Positions 8,592-17,805 of a stretch of DNA of 64,000 nt are shown in pieces. This DNA comes from Pseudobdellovibrionaceae bacterium. Its GTDB lineage: Bacteria; Bdellovibrionota; Bdellovibrionia; Bdellovibrionales; UBA1609. Location: the NCBI GenBank assembly GCA_020635055.1, contig JACKAN010000018.1, positions 1 through 64,000 of the forward strand. Direction: 5' to 3'. Under the pieces are notes generated by a model, which searched no databases, was not told the DNA's origin, and worked only from the letters and a program-made list of their open reading frames with translations. The number at the start of each line of letters is the position of its first letter. Within the stretch, counting starts at the first letter, position 1. Made by a program: the position numbers and the translations under genes.

Positions 8592-11560
8592 TGAAAACGG
8601 CTCTTTTGTCAGCTTTAATTATTTCATTGTTAGGGTTGTCACAGTCTACTTTGGCTTTGGAACCTATGGATATTGATTCCACGGAACAAGTTATAAAGAA
8701 GTTAGAAAGAGCTATTCCATTAATAAAAGAAGATTCTGTAAAAGGAGAATCTTTGATTGGACGTCTAGCCGATCTTCATGCAGAACAGGGTAGAAAAAAG
8801 TATTTATTAGAAATTGAAAAAAACTGCAAGGGTTGTTTGGGATCATTAGAAGATAGAAATAAAGCTATAGGTTATTATGAAAAAATACTTAAACACTCTA
8901 GAAATCAGAGAAATAAAAAAATTGCACTCTTTCAGATGGCTCATCTATATAGACTTACTGGAAAAGATATTTTAGCAGAAACACTTTTAAAGAAAGCAAT
9001 TAAAAGTGCAGGTAAAAAAGATAGAGATATCAAAGCCGAAGCCCATGCGGGTCTAGTGGAAATTTATTATGCTCGTGGGAATTTTCCAACGGCTTTGAAA
9101 CATGCAAATATGGCATTAGAGTATCGGGAGCTTAAGAGACCTGGACTGACAATGTATAGGAAAGCCTGGTGCTTATTGAATACTGGTAAAAACGAAGAGG
9201 CAAAAAATACCTTAGCAACAATTTTAAAATCTGAAGAACTATTATCCATTCCTACGACGAATGGCCCAGCTTTAGATAAATCTTTTCAAGAGGATCTTTC
9301 TAGAGATTTAGCTTTATTTTTAGCTCGTGAAAAAGTAACTTCAGTAGAAATTGAATTGATTACCAGCTTAAGTCCAACAGATAAAATATACGATAATTTA
9401 TTTTATATGGGGCAAGAGCTAAGTCGACAAGGTTCTTACATTAGTGCTCTTTTAGTTTGGGATTATTTGTTAAACTCAAAACAAGTCACAGCAGCCCAGC
9501 AACTAGAAATTAAAATTAGAAAAGCGGAATTGTATTTAATTGCAGGTAAGCCAAGTTCTGCGGTTAAGTCTTTAGAGGAAGCGAGTCTTCATTGGCAGGA
9601 AAAAGGCTGTAAAGATGAACTGGATTGTGAATCTTTAAGAATTAGAATTAAAAATGTTGTTATTAATTGGCACAAGCAAAGCTCAAAAAAGCTAAGTATT
9701 AATTTATTAAAAGCCTATCAGGCCTATTCACGGGCATTTTTAGAAGACGGAGATATGCATTATCGTGGGGCGCAAGTGGCTCACAGACTTGGTAAATTTG
9801 ATCAAGCACAAAAAATGTTTAGATTGGCTTCGCTACATGCAAAAGACATAAAAGAAAAGGGCCCGGCTTTTGAAGCAGCTTTAGTTGGAGAAGTAGAATC
9901 TGCAGAGGCATCAAAAAATCTCGAGGCCAAACAAGAGGCCTATGAACACTACCTAAAAGTTAATCCCAATGGCAATAAAGCTATAGAAATTCATTACCAA
10001 ATGGCACATTTAAACAATTCAAAGAAGAAATATATGAAGGCAGCTAAGGGATTTGATCTGGTGGCTACCCATAAATCTAAAAATTATCAAACTTTAAAAA
10101 TAAAAGCTGCAGATTTAGCTATTGATGCCTTAGTCATGGAGAATAATCACTTATTGATCGAAAACAAAGCTACGGAATATGCCACTATTTTTAAAAGTAA
10201 AAATAAAGAGTTTTTAGGCCACGCCAGAAAGGCGAGTCTGAATTTAGTTAAAATAACCTTAGACAAAGTTCGTCCAGATAAAGACGAATACAAGAAAGCT
10301 TTAATTAGGTTAAATAAAATATCTTATGTAGGGATTACAAAAAATGATAGAATCCTAATTGCCAAAGCAAAAATTAAAATATCACATGAATTACAAGATT
10401 TAGATGGCTTAATTGCTGGAGCTAAAGAACTATATTCTATATCTCAGTTGTCAGAAGAAGATAACGAATTTGCACTTTCACAATTGTCATGGGGTTACGA
10501 ATTACAACTTAACTTTAAAGAGGCATATAAATATTCAACAAGAATGAAATTAAAAAATCTCAGCAAAGACGAGCGTGATTTATGGTTGGCTATGTTAGCT
10601 GATTTTGCAGGTCTCGATTCTAAAAATCATTTTAAAGAATATATTGCTACAACAAAAAGCTTAAGCCAAGCCAATAACATTAGGGCTAAATTAATTCTTG
10701 AATCCAACAAACCATGGAACGAGTTAAATAAAGAGTTGTCGAGTTTACGTGATTCACCATTAGTTCTGAGCACTTTAGCCTTAGAACTAAATGATAAGCA
10801 AAAAAATGAAAATGAGATAAAAAAAATATTACAGATAAAATCTCTTAGAGATACACCTGCGGGTAGACACATGTCCCGAAAAATGTTTTTAAAAGATTAC
10901 AAATCAACAGTTGGTAATATTAGTAAATATAAGTTGCTTTCACAGAGTCAATATTTATTAAAAAATAGTTTAATTACTAAAATGAAACTATTAGATAGAT
11001 TAAATGTAAAAGCCAACGAAGCCATAGCTTCTAATGATTGGTTTTTGCAACTGATTACACTTGAAGACGTTAAAAATGAAAACGATAAATTAATTAAAGA
11101 ACTTTTGGCAATACCTTTGCCAAAAGGTTTAAATAAAAAAGATCAAGCTAAATATAAAAGTGAAGTAGCTAAGTTAATAAAACCATTTGAAGAAAAACGG
11201 GATCAAGTAGAAGTAAAGACACAATCCTTTTGGTCCAATGAAGCCATTTTCCAAGAGCTAAAGTCTTCTTATGTTTCTTCTTCGAATGTTTTTAGAAAGC
11301 ATATTAAGCGCGAGTTAAATGTTTTGTTAGACTACGCACCGAAATCGATTAAATATAAGATTAAAGATATTTTAAATTCCCGTATTGTTCATCCTACAAA
11401 GAGTGAAATCCAATCAGCTTGGCAAAAATTGAAAGATATGCCCTTTGATATCGATCCAGTCTCTGATCTAAAAGAATTAGAGGAAAAGCGACAAGAACCC
11501 TTGATCGTAGCCTATTTAGATATCAGAAAAGCGAAGCTAATTCAGGGAGATCAAAGATGA
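8591..11560 (+). CDS. Large exported TPR-repeat protein (Glt/Agl-type)
   Basis: The 989-residue protein has a signal peptide (about 1-22) and many tetratricopeptide-like helical repeats spread over residues 60-700, e.g. the AEAHAGLVEIYYARGNFPTA type. The C-terminal third is Lys-rich and helical without clear repeats. It is probably a periplasmic scaffold linking the inner-membrane motor to outer-membrane components, by analogy with the large TPR proteins of the Myxococcus Glt machinery. The start overlaps the stop of the TolR-like gene. An exact Glt equivalent cannot be named from sequence reading. Confidence 0.8.
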   Translation: MKTALLSALIISLLGLSQSTLALEPMDIDSTEQVIKKLERAIPLIKEDSVKGESLIGRLADLHAEQGRKKYLLEIEKNCKGCLGSLEDRNKAIGYYEKILKHSRNQRNKKIALFQMAHLYRLTGKDILAETLLKKAIKSAGKKDRDIKAEAHAGLVEIYYARGNFPTALKHANMALEYRELKRPGLTMYRKAWCLLNTGKNEEAKNTLATILKSEELLSIPTTNGPALDKSFQEDLSRDLALFLAREKVTSVEIELITSLSPTDKIYDNLFYMGQELSRQGSYISALLVWDYLLNSKQVTAAQQLEIKIRKAELYLIAGKPSSAVKSLEEASLHWQEKGCKDELDCESLRIRIKNVVINWHKQSSKKLSINLLKAYQAYSRAFLEDGDMHYRGAQVAHRLGKFDQAQKMFRLASLHAKDIKEKGPAFEAALVGEVESAEASKNLEAKQEAYEHYLKVNPNGNKAIEIHYQMAHLNNSKKKYMKAAKGFDLVATHKSKNYQTLKIKAADLAIDALVMENNHLLIENKATEYATIFKSKNKEFLGHARKASLNLVKITLDKVRPDKDEYKKALIRLNKISYVGITKNDRILIAKAKIKISHELQDLDGLIAGAKELYSISQLSEEDNEFALSQLSWGYELQLNFKEAYKYSTRMKLKNLSKDERDLWLAMLADFAGLDSKNHFKEYIATTKSLSQANNIRAKLILESNKPWNELNKELSSLRDSPLVLSTLALELNDKQKNENEIKKILQIKSLRDTPAGRHMSRKMFLKDYKSTVGNISKYKLLSQSQYLLKNSLITKMKLLDRLNVKANEAIASNDWFLQLITLEDVKNENDKLIKELLAIPLPKGLNKKDQAKYKSEVAKLIKPFEEKRDQVEVKTQSFWSNEAIFQELKSSYVSSSNVFRKHIKRELNVLLDYAPKSIKYKIKDILNSRIVHPTKSEIQSAWQKLKDMPFDIDPVSDLKELEEKRQEPLIVAYLDIRKAKLIQGDQR

Positions 11561-11796
11561 AAATATTAATTTTAACAATTGTCCTCATTTTTTGTTTTGG
11601 CAATACTTCCTTTGCAAAGAAAAAATCAACAAAGAAAACAAGTTTTGAATTTTCTGAGGCAGATGTACAAGGTAGATATAATTCATCTGGTGAAGGTCTT
11701 TCTATCGTTGAAGATGAAAAGTCAATTTCAGATATTATAGATTTGAGAAAGAATTTTAAAGATAGAATTAATAAAAACATGAGGCTACAAAAATGA
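11557..11796 (+). CDS. Small exported protein in the motor operon
   Basis: The 79-residue product has a signal peptide (about 1-20) followed by a Lys/Thr linker and the motif SFEFSEADVQGRYNSSGEG. A charged helix with DLRKNFKDRI comes last. It overlaps its neighbours by ATGA at both ends, so it is surely translated as part of the operon. I have a weak memory of similar short motifs next to gliding genes in Myxococcus, but cannot confirm it. Confidence 0.7.
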   Translation: MKILILTIVLIFCFGNTSFAKKKSTKKTSFEFSEADVQGRYNSSGEGLSIVEDEKSISDIIDLRKNFKDRINKNMRLQK

Positions 11797-13010
11797 CACA
11801 AGATAAATATGTATTTATAAATTCAAGTGGCCAAATTGTAAGATATATTAGTTGGAATTGTGAAAAGGCTTTTATTGTACAAGATAAAAAATCAGGAAGA
11901 ATTGAATTAATAAGTTCCACAGATGAATTAGGTAGTGAATTTGAACTGGTAATGGAAGTTACTAAAAAGCAAGTACAGAAAGAAGAAGTACTAATTCAAT
12001 CTAGACTTCGACTCGTTTTTTTAAAAGTAGAGAAAGCAGTAATTCCAACAGTGCTTGCTCCGGAAGAAGACAATAGTAGATTTAAGATGATACTTCACCG
12101 TACGGCCTTAGCTCATTTTGTTGCCTTGTTAATTGTATTGTTAATAGGGTATTTTTATGATGGATTTTCTGAGAAATCAGAAGTTATCGTTACTGTTGCT
12201 AAACAAAACAGAACCGAAAAAATCACAAAAAAATTAACAATAGTTAAAAAAGAAAAAATAGATAAAAAAGTGAAAGTTTCAAAAAGTAGAAAGAAAATCA
12301 CTAAGGTAGCAGCTAAACCCATTAAGTCAATTAAAAGTAAAAAAGTGAAAAGTCGTGGAACTTCTGTAAGTAAGAGTGTGGATACAGGCGTATTAGGAGC
12401 TCTCTCTGGCTTACATGCAGGTATAAATAATACTTCATTAAAATTAGGTTCAGTTGATGGGCGCAAAACAAAAGGAATCGGTACCGGACGAAGTGGATCA
12501 CACAATAGAGTGAGTTTTGGTAAAGGTTTGGTGGCTTCTCAACCAGGAAGCGGTTCTGAAATAGGTGCTATAGAAAGTTATAAAACTCGCGGACAAGGTG
12601 GCGGAGAAGGCGGGTATGGAAAAATTGCTATTGGTGGTTCTGGCAAAATATATTCAGCTCCATTGCGTGAAGAGGCATTTATAGATGGTGGATTGGATAG
12701 ATCGCAAATAGATGCCGTGGTGAAACGCAATATTGGTCAGATCACTTATTGTTATGAGAAGGGTTTGCAAAAAGATCCAAATTTGTCAGGTCGAGTTGCC
12801 GTTTATTTTATAATTGCAAGTAGTGGAAGTGTTAGTAAGGCAAAAATTCAGGATAGCAGTTTAAAGTCAAAACCTGTTGAAAGTTGTATCATTGCCAAAC
12901 TAATGAATTGGAAGTTTCCAAAACCTCTTGGACAGGTGAGCGTTCAAGTTACCTATCCTTTCAGTTTAAGAAGGTTGGGTGTAAATAATATAAGTCAGAG
13001 GTCTTTATGA
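11793..13010 (+). CDS. AgmX/GltG-like protein with TonB-type C-terminal domain
   Basis: The 405-residue protein has an N-terminal region of about 105 residues that may be cytoplasmic (possibly FHA-like). One membrane helix (about 108-124) follows, then a Lys-rich periplasmic linker (about 130-195) and a Gly-rich stretch (about 200-290). The C-terminal domain (about 310-398) contains ITYCYEKGLQKDPNLSGRV and the WKFPKP segment typical of AgmX/PglI and TonB C-terminal domains. It probably transmits motion from the TolQR-like channel across the periplasm. It has ATGA overlaps with both neighbours. Confidence 0.85.
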   Translation: MTQDKYVFINSSGQIVRYISWNCEKAFIVQDKKSGRIELISSTDELGSEFELVMEVTKKQVQKEEVLIQSRLRLVFLKVEKAVIPTVLAPEEDNSRFKMILHRTALAHFVALLIVLLIGYFYDGFSEKSEVIVTVAKQNRTEKITKKLTIVKKEKIDKKVKVSKSRKKITKVAAKPIKSIKSKKVKSRGTSVSKSVDTGVLGALSGLHAGINNTSLKLGSVDGRKTKGIGTGRSGSHNRVSFGKGLVASQPGSGSEIGAIESYKTRGQGGGEGGYGKIAIGGSGKIYSAPLREEAFIDGGLDRSQIDAVVKRNIGQITYCYEKGLQKDPNLSGRVAVYFIIASSGSVSKAKIQDSSLKSKPVESCIIAKLMNWKFPKPLGQVSVQVTYPFSLRRLGVNNISQRSL

Positions 13011-13525
13011 AAACTATGCTCTTACTAGTTACAGCACTTTTATTTTTAGCTTGCAGTCCTCAAAACGATCCGACAAGCAAATACGATACAAAAAAATATG
13101 TTCCTCTTGAAGAAAAGAATTTTAAAACACAATATTTCTTACCTCAAGATGCCATTCGCATAAATATTGATTCTAAATCCAGTAAGGATTGGAAAGAAGA
13201 TCAAGAGAATACAATAATAGTTCATTTGGTAAATAATATTAAAGGACTAAAAAATACGGAGCTTAAAGTGGGTGTGGGTCAGCAAGAAGAATTGCCCGAG
13301 TGGATGAATTTTAAATTAATAGAAAACAAAAATAATGAAAAAACATATATACTAAAAGCCTCGCCTGCCTTGAGAAAGGGAGGTGATGTTTCTGTATCAC
13401 TTTATGAATTGGTGTTCCGATTGTCTTACGACAAGGAGCATAGCGATCCTACGTCAGTGGAAATGTTAAATTTTTATAGAAGTCAAAGTTCACAACAAGT
13501 GAATGTTGAAGTTGGAAAATTTTAG
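13007..13525 (+). CDS. Lipoprotein of the motor operon
   Basis: The 172-residue protein has a lipobox (LLFLACS; Cys about residue 16), so it should be acylated and anchored to a membrane. The mature part has beta-rich blocks and no recognised domain. In Myxococcus the Glt set includes a lipoprotein next to two barrel proteins and a TPR protein. The same order here (lipoprotein, barrel, TPR) supports a GltK-type role by position only. Confidence 0.75.
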   Translation: MKTMLLLVTALLFLACSPQNDPTSKYDTKKYVPLEEKNFKTQYFLPQDAIRINIDSKSSKDWKEDQENTIIVHLVNNIKGLKNTELKVGVGQQEELPEWMNFKLIENKNNEKTYILKASPALRKGGDVSVSLYELVFRLSYDKEHSDPTSVEMLNFYRSQSSQQVNVEVGKF

Positions 13526-13534
13526 GAGTTTGTT

Positions 13535-14236
13535 ATGAAGTTTTTTATGATAGTATTTAGCCTCTTAGTGATTACTGAGCTTTCCATAGCAAAAGACCTC
13601 ACGAAAAATGTAAACTCATTGGGAGCCGACCCTGCTATACTTAAAAGAGCGAAAGCTTTGGACCCAAACAACAGAGTGCGAGTGGTTCAAAATAGATCTG
13701 TTGATCGCAATTGGCGCGTGGAATTGGGTGCCAATTATGCAATGGTAGAGGGTGGAAACCCATTTTTGAATGCTTCCGCTGTTGGTGGTTTGGCTGAGCT
13801 CCATATAACTCCTAGATTTTCTTTGGGTGTTCGCTATGCTACTTTTGATAATAAATTAAATAGTGAAGCAGAAAATAGATTCGAAATTGGAAAGAAAAAT
13901 CCACAGGCTAGAGATAATATTGTCCCAGAAATTGATAGTCCTTATGACTCCACTCACGGAGTAATAAGTTGGTATCCAGTTTATGGAAAAATTAATTGGT
14001 TAGATATGGGAATTTCCCAATTTGATATTTATCTTCTTACTGGTTATGGACAGATGAATTTAAAATCGGGTAGCAGTGACAGCTGGACTTTTGGCGGAGG
14101 CTTGGGTGTTTGGATAAACCAACATATTACTTCAAGAATAGAAGTTAGACATCAAGCTTATCAAGATTTAGTAACTTCGGGTTATCGCAACATGGATATG
14201 ACTTTGTTGACAGTATCTTTGGGAGTGCTCTTGTAA
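13535..14236 (+). CDS. Outer-membrane beta-barrel protein of the motor operon
   Basis: The 233-residue protein has a signal peptide (about 1-19) and a short N-terminal helix region with a RAKALDPNNRVRVVQNR stretch. An eight-stranded-type barrel then begins with WRVELGANYAMVEGGNPF and ends in MTLLTVSLGVLL, OmpA-barrel-like. The family resembles GltA/GltB-type porin-like proteins by size and position. ATG 13535 is preceded by TAGGAG. Confidence 0.75.
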   Translation: MKFFMIVFSLLVITELSIAKDLTKNVNSLGADPAILKRAKALDPNNRVRVVQNRSVDRNWRVELGANYAMVEGGNPFLNASAVGGLAELHITPRFSLGVRYATFDNKLNSEAENRFEIGKKNPQARDNIVPEIDSPYDSTHGVISWYPVYGKINWLDMGISQFDIYLLTGYGQMNLKSGSSDSWTFGGGLGVWINQHITSRIEVRHQAYQDLVTSGYRNMDMTLLTVSLGVLL

Positions 14237-15255
14237 TGAAAATGTGTATTGTTAAATCACTTGTTTTAATGGTTTTTGTTTCGAGTGCTGTTGTTGCTAA
14301 AGCGTATAGCAATAAATTTGAAATACAGTGGAACAATGCCCGACAACTTATTTTAAAAAACAATGTGAGTGATGCTATAACTATTTTAAAAAAACTCCAA
14401 TCGAACAAACAACAGCTATCAAAAGTGAATATTGATATTAATCAGATCCATTTAACTTTAGGACGGGCATATTATCAATTGGGCAAAATGGCAGAAGCAT
14501 TGACTCAGTACAATTTAGTTGAAAAGTCTTCAGATTTTTGGCCTGAGGCTGTTGAAGAAAAAGCTTGGGCTTATGTTGTTATGAAGAAGGAGGATAAGGC
14601 TTTAGCACAGTTAGAAACTTTAATGACACCTATATTTGATCAAGTGATAGGGCCAGAGCCTTATTTTTTAAAAGCCTTAATTCATTTAAGAATATGTGAT
14701 TACTATGGAGTTTTAAAAACCACCGAACATTTTAAAAAGAGATACATAACTAGAATACAAAAACTTCAAGACTTAGTGAAAGTGAAGGGGCTGACACCTG
14801 AAACCAAAGTTTTAATTGAAATGGCAACAAAAGGACAATTGAATCTAGACTTTATAACTAAAAATTTAGTTTCATTTCCATATATGTTTCATAGAGATGT
14901 TAATCTTCAGGGATATTTTGATAAGTTACCCAAAGTAAAGGATCAAGCTAAAGTAGCTAGCAATATGGCCAATAGGATTGCTATACGTTTGAAATTCTTA
15001 GCAAAGCGTAATTTAAAGGAAATTGAGAAAAATTTAAACCTTATTCATGTTATAGAAGCAGAGGTGATTCAACGAGTTCATATTGCTGGACATCCTGACA
15101 AAAAATACCGTAATGAACTCAGTTTTAAAGGAAGTCAATGGATGAGCTTTCCGATATCAAATGATGAAATTTGGGTTGATGAAATTGATAAATTTCATGT
15201 GCAAGTAAAAAGCTGTCCAACAAAAAATGAGAGGAAATCATGGGCTTCGAAATAG
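14236..15255 (+). CDS. Exported TPR protein of the motor operon (GltC-like by position)
   Basis: The 339-residue protein has a signal peptide (about 1-22) and TPR helices at about residues 30-160, including LGRAYYQLGKMAEALTQYNL. A long helical C-terminal part has no clear repeats. It is likely a periplasmic adaptor between the barrel and the inner machine. The start shares one base with the previous stop (TAATG), and the 3' end overlaps the next gene by 16 bases. Confidence 0.75.
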   Translation: MKMCIVKSLVLMVFVSSAVVAKAYSNKFEIQWNNARQLILKNNVSDAITILKKLQSNKQQLSKVNIDINQIHLTLGRAYYQLGKMAEALTQYNLVEKSSDFWPEAVEEKAWAYVVMKKEDKALAQLETLMTPIFDQVIGPEPYFLKALIHLRICDYYGVLKTTEHFKKRYITRIQKLQDLVKVKGLTPETKVLIEMATKGQLNLDFITKNLVSFPYMFHRDVNLQGYFDKLPKVKDQAKVASNMANRIAIRLKFLAKRNLKEIEKNLNLIHVIEAEVIQRVHIAGHPDKKYRNELSFKGSQWMSFPISNDEIWVDEIDKFHVQVKSCPTKNERKSWASK

Positions 15256-16565
15256 TATTTAAAAATAGTTTAAATAGTTTGATTGCAATGACATTTATTT
15301 TTTCTATAATTGGTTGTCAAGATCCTAAAACACCTCTATTGATGGAGCCAGTTAAAGAAGCGGAAGTGTTTAAGGAAAAAGTTCTTCCACCACAGCAAAA
15401 AGTAAATACCAAAGTAGATATTATTTTTGTTTTAGACAATTCTAATAGTATGGAGAATGAAATTGAATTTTTAAAATCCAACTCCCATAAACTTACTGAA
15501 AAATTGTTACAATTTAGTCAGATTGATCCTCATGTGGGAGTGCTTTATGTACACGACTCCACAAGATACACCAATGATCCTAAGCAAAGCAATGGCGTGC
15601 TAAAACATCATCCCGAAACAAATAAGATTCAATATTTTGAAAAAGGAGAGTTGGTTTCTCTTAACAGTAATGCTAATCAGAAGTATTTATCAAAAGAAAC
15701 ACTTCATTTATTGCCAAGCTATTTTGATATTGAGGTGCCTTTTGTAGCCAGAAGAGGCACTAAAACAGTAAAGGGTGTTAAAACAGAGCTTTATCCTATT
15801 GGACCAGAAGTAGAAGAGGCTTTTTCACCAGTGTTAGCAGCAACCAAGAATTCAAAGTATCAGAAAACATTTTTTAGAGAAGATGCTTTATTGGTTTTAA
15901 TTTTTGTGACGGACGCGGAAACGGGCGACATTCCTTCAGATAAGTTAAAAAGTCAACCTGAACTTAAAGATGTTGTAGAGAATATCGATCCAGTAATGCT
16001 TTACAATCAAATTTTAGTTTTTAAAAAGGGAAAGGCTTCAGATATATTAGCCTATGGAGTTCTTTGTGAAAATGAAGATATTGAATGTCAGAATAATGGA
16101 ATAGAACATCCATCATTAAAAATTAAAAAGTTTATTAACATTGTCCATGAAAAAAGAAGTGCAGAGCTAAATGCTAGAGTTGAAGGTTCACAAAGAAATG
16201 AAAAGAAGTTAGATCAATTAAAAGTTCTAAACTTACGTTCTGAAAACTGGGGCGAAAAGTTATCTGTTATTGGAGAAGCTATAAGCAATGAAACAATCTT
16301 GAGATCAATAAAATTGCAGTTTGTTCCTGAGGTAGAATTAACACAAATAAAAGGTTCAAAAGCTTATAAAATATCTCCTCAACTATCAGTTAAAATGGGT
16401 GATAAGGTTTTAGAATTTGGGAAGCATTGGTTGTATGATGCAGCTCAAAATTCTGTAACTCTATTGCCAAGCGTATTGGCTTTTAAAGAAGTTAAAACTC
16501 AAAGTTTTTCAGTTACAGGTGTGGCAGTTACAATGGATCAATATGCAAAGCCCTTAAGCTTTTAG
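15240..16565 (+). CDS. Lipoprotein with von Willebrand factor A domain
   Basis: The 441-residue protein has a hydrophobic N-terminus with lipobox IIGCQ (Cys about 29). A VWA domain (about 60-250) follows, with the metal-binding DxSxS sequence in DIIFVLDNSNSME and a later FVTDAETGD. The C-terminal part is beta-rich. VWA lipoproteins bind partners through a metal ion; as the last gene of a motor operon it could be a surface adhesin or assembly factor, comparable to the gliding adhesin CglB of Myxococcus, also a VWA protein (inference). It converges on ppa with a 12-base overlap. Confidence 0.8.
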   Translation: MGFEIVFKNSLNSLIAMTFIFSIIGCQDPKTPLLMEPVKEAEVFKEKVLPPQQKVNTKVDIIFVLDNSNSMENEIEFLKSNSHKLTEKLLQFSQIDPHVGVLYVHDSTRYTNDPKQSNGVLKHHPETNKIQYFEKGELVSLNSNANQKYLSKETLHLLPSYFDIEVPFVARRGTKTVKGVKTELYPIGPEVEEAFSPVLAATKNSKYQKTFFREDALLVLIFVTDAETGDIPSDKLKSQPELKDVVENIDPVMLYNQILVFKKGKASDILAYGVLCENEDIECQNNGIEHPSLKIKKFINIVHEKRSAELNARVEGSQRNEKKLDQLKVLNLRSENWGEKLSVIGEAISNETILRSIKLQFVPEVELTQIKGSKAYKISPQLSVKMGDKVLEFGKHWLYDAAQNSVTLLPSVLAFKEVKTQSFSVTGVAVTMDQYAKPLSF

Positions 16566-17087
16566 ATTAGACTTATTATAGTAATCTATGGCATTAAGAA
16601 TAATTGTTTTGGCTATGCTTGCATCTAAAAAGTTTTCAACGACTACAGTTTTATTTTCTAATATTTTATAGTCTTCAAAAAAGCGTTTTAATTCAGATAA
16701 TCTATGGACAGGCAACTCTGAGATGGAGTTAAAGTGACTGTACTCAGGATCATTGGCGTGTACTGCAATTATTTTGTCGTCGGCAACCCCTTCATCTTTC
16801 ATTTTCATCACACCTATGGGTTTGGCGACCATTATAGTTAATGGATGCACCGGCTCTTGTCCTAAGACAAGAATGTCTAAAGGATCATTATCTTCACAAT
16901 AGGTTTTGGGTATAAAACCATAATTTGCCGGGTAGTGAACAGAGCTAAATAACACTCTATCGACAGCTATAAGCCCTGTGGCTTTGTCCAATTCATATTT
17001 ATTTTTTGAAGATTTGGGTACTTCGATAACAACTCTAACTAAATTGGGAACATTGTTTCCAAGTTCCACATCATGCCATGGGTTCAT
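16554..17087 (-). CDS. ppa: Inorganic pyrophosphatase, family I
   Basis: The 177-residue cytoplasmic enzyme hydrolyses pyrophosphate to phosphate. The family signature is complete: EDNDPLDILVLG with the metal-binding Asp residues, plus the PANYGFIPKTYC and HFNSISELP regions. The start at 17087 agrees with the usual N-terminus (MNPWHDVELG). It is a single gene, convergent with the motor operon. Confidence 0.95.
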   Translation of the reverse strand: MNPWHDVELGNNVPNLVRVVIEVPKSSKNKYELDKATGLIAVDRVLFSSVHYPANYGFIPKTYCEDNDPLDILVLGQEPVHPLTIMVAKPIGVMKMKDEGVADDKIIAVHANDPEYSHFNSISELPVHRLSELKRFFEDYKILENKTVVVENFLDASIAKTIILNAIDYYNKSNLKA

Positions 17088-17371
17088 AAATTAAAGTCTA
17101 TAATATAATAATTTAAGAAGAAACAAGATTTTACAAGGATGCGGCTTTCTGAATAACAATAATTAAAAAACTACCAACCAGACATACGGAGAGGCTAATA
17201 CGGAAAGACAAATACGAAAATGATTGTTAGTTTAACTACCATGAAACTATTACAGATTTTAGACCTTAGAATGACTATTAATTGTAATTCTAAGGTATAT
17301 AGAGTTGATAAACTTTGGAATGGAATTTGTATAACATATTTATATGAAATTGTAAGTTTTCTGGAGGAGTC

Positions 17372-17740
17372 ATGAAATTTATTGTTTTTTCGTTACTAGC
17401 TACATTGTTTATAGGGACTGAATCCCGTGCCGAAGAAGTTAAGTCTTCCGCCACATGTATTGGTGTCACTAATAATAATGAATATATAGACTCTGATTAT
17501 CTAGAAGCTTATGGAGAAACTAAAGAAGTAGCCTTTGAAAAGTTAGTTGGACTTTGTCGCTTACATACTTTTAGAGATAGAAGTATCGTGCAAAACTATC
17601 TTGTTATTGAATATACAATCGGAGCGAAAAGAGTTGCAAGCCAAGTTGAGCCCGGGATTGAAAAAATTGTGAACGGATTGTTTATTTTGGATATGGTAGA
17701 GGCCGATGCAGAGAACAGTAGAGCCAAAGAACAAGAATAA
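17372..17740 (+). CDS. Small exported protein, unknown
   Basis: The 122-residue protein has a signal peptide (about 1-20, cleavage near SRAEE) and two cysteines (in SATCIGV and VGLCRL) that could form a disulfide. The body contains a predicted alpha/beta pattern and an acidic tail. GGAGG lies 6 bases before ATG. No family was recognised. The IS256-type element sits 66 bases downstream. Confidence 0.7.
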   Translation: MKFIVFSLLATLFIGTESRAEEVKSSATCIGVTNNNEYIDSDYLEAYGETKEVAFEKLVGLCRLHTFRDRSIVQNYLVIEYTIGAKRVASQVEPGIEKIVNGLFILDMVEADAENSRAKEQE

Positions 17741-17805
17741 TATTCTTTATTGTTAAAGCTATAGAAGAGAATGAGAAGAGAAGCTAAAGTTTAAATGGTT
17801 CTAAC

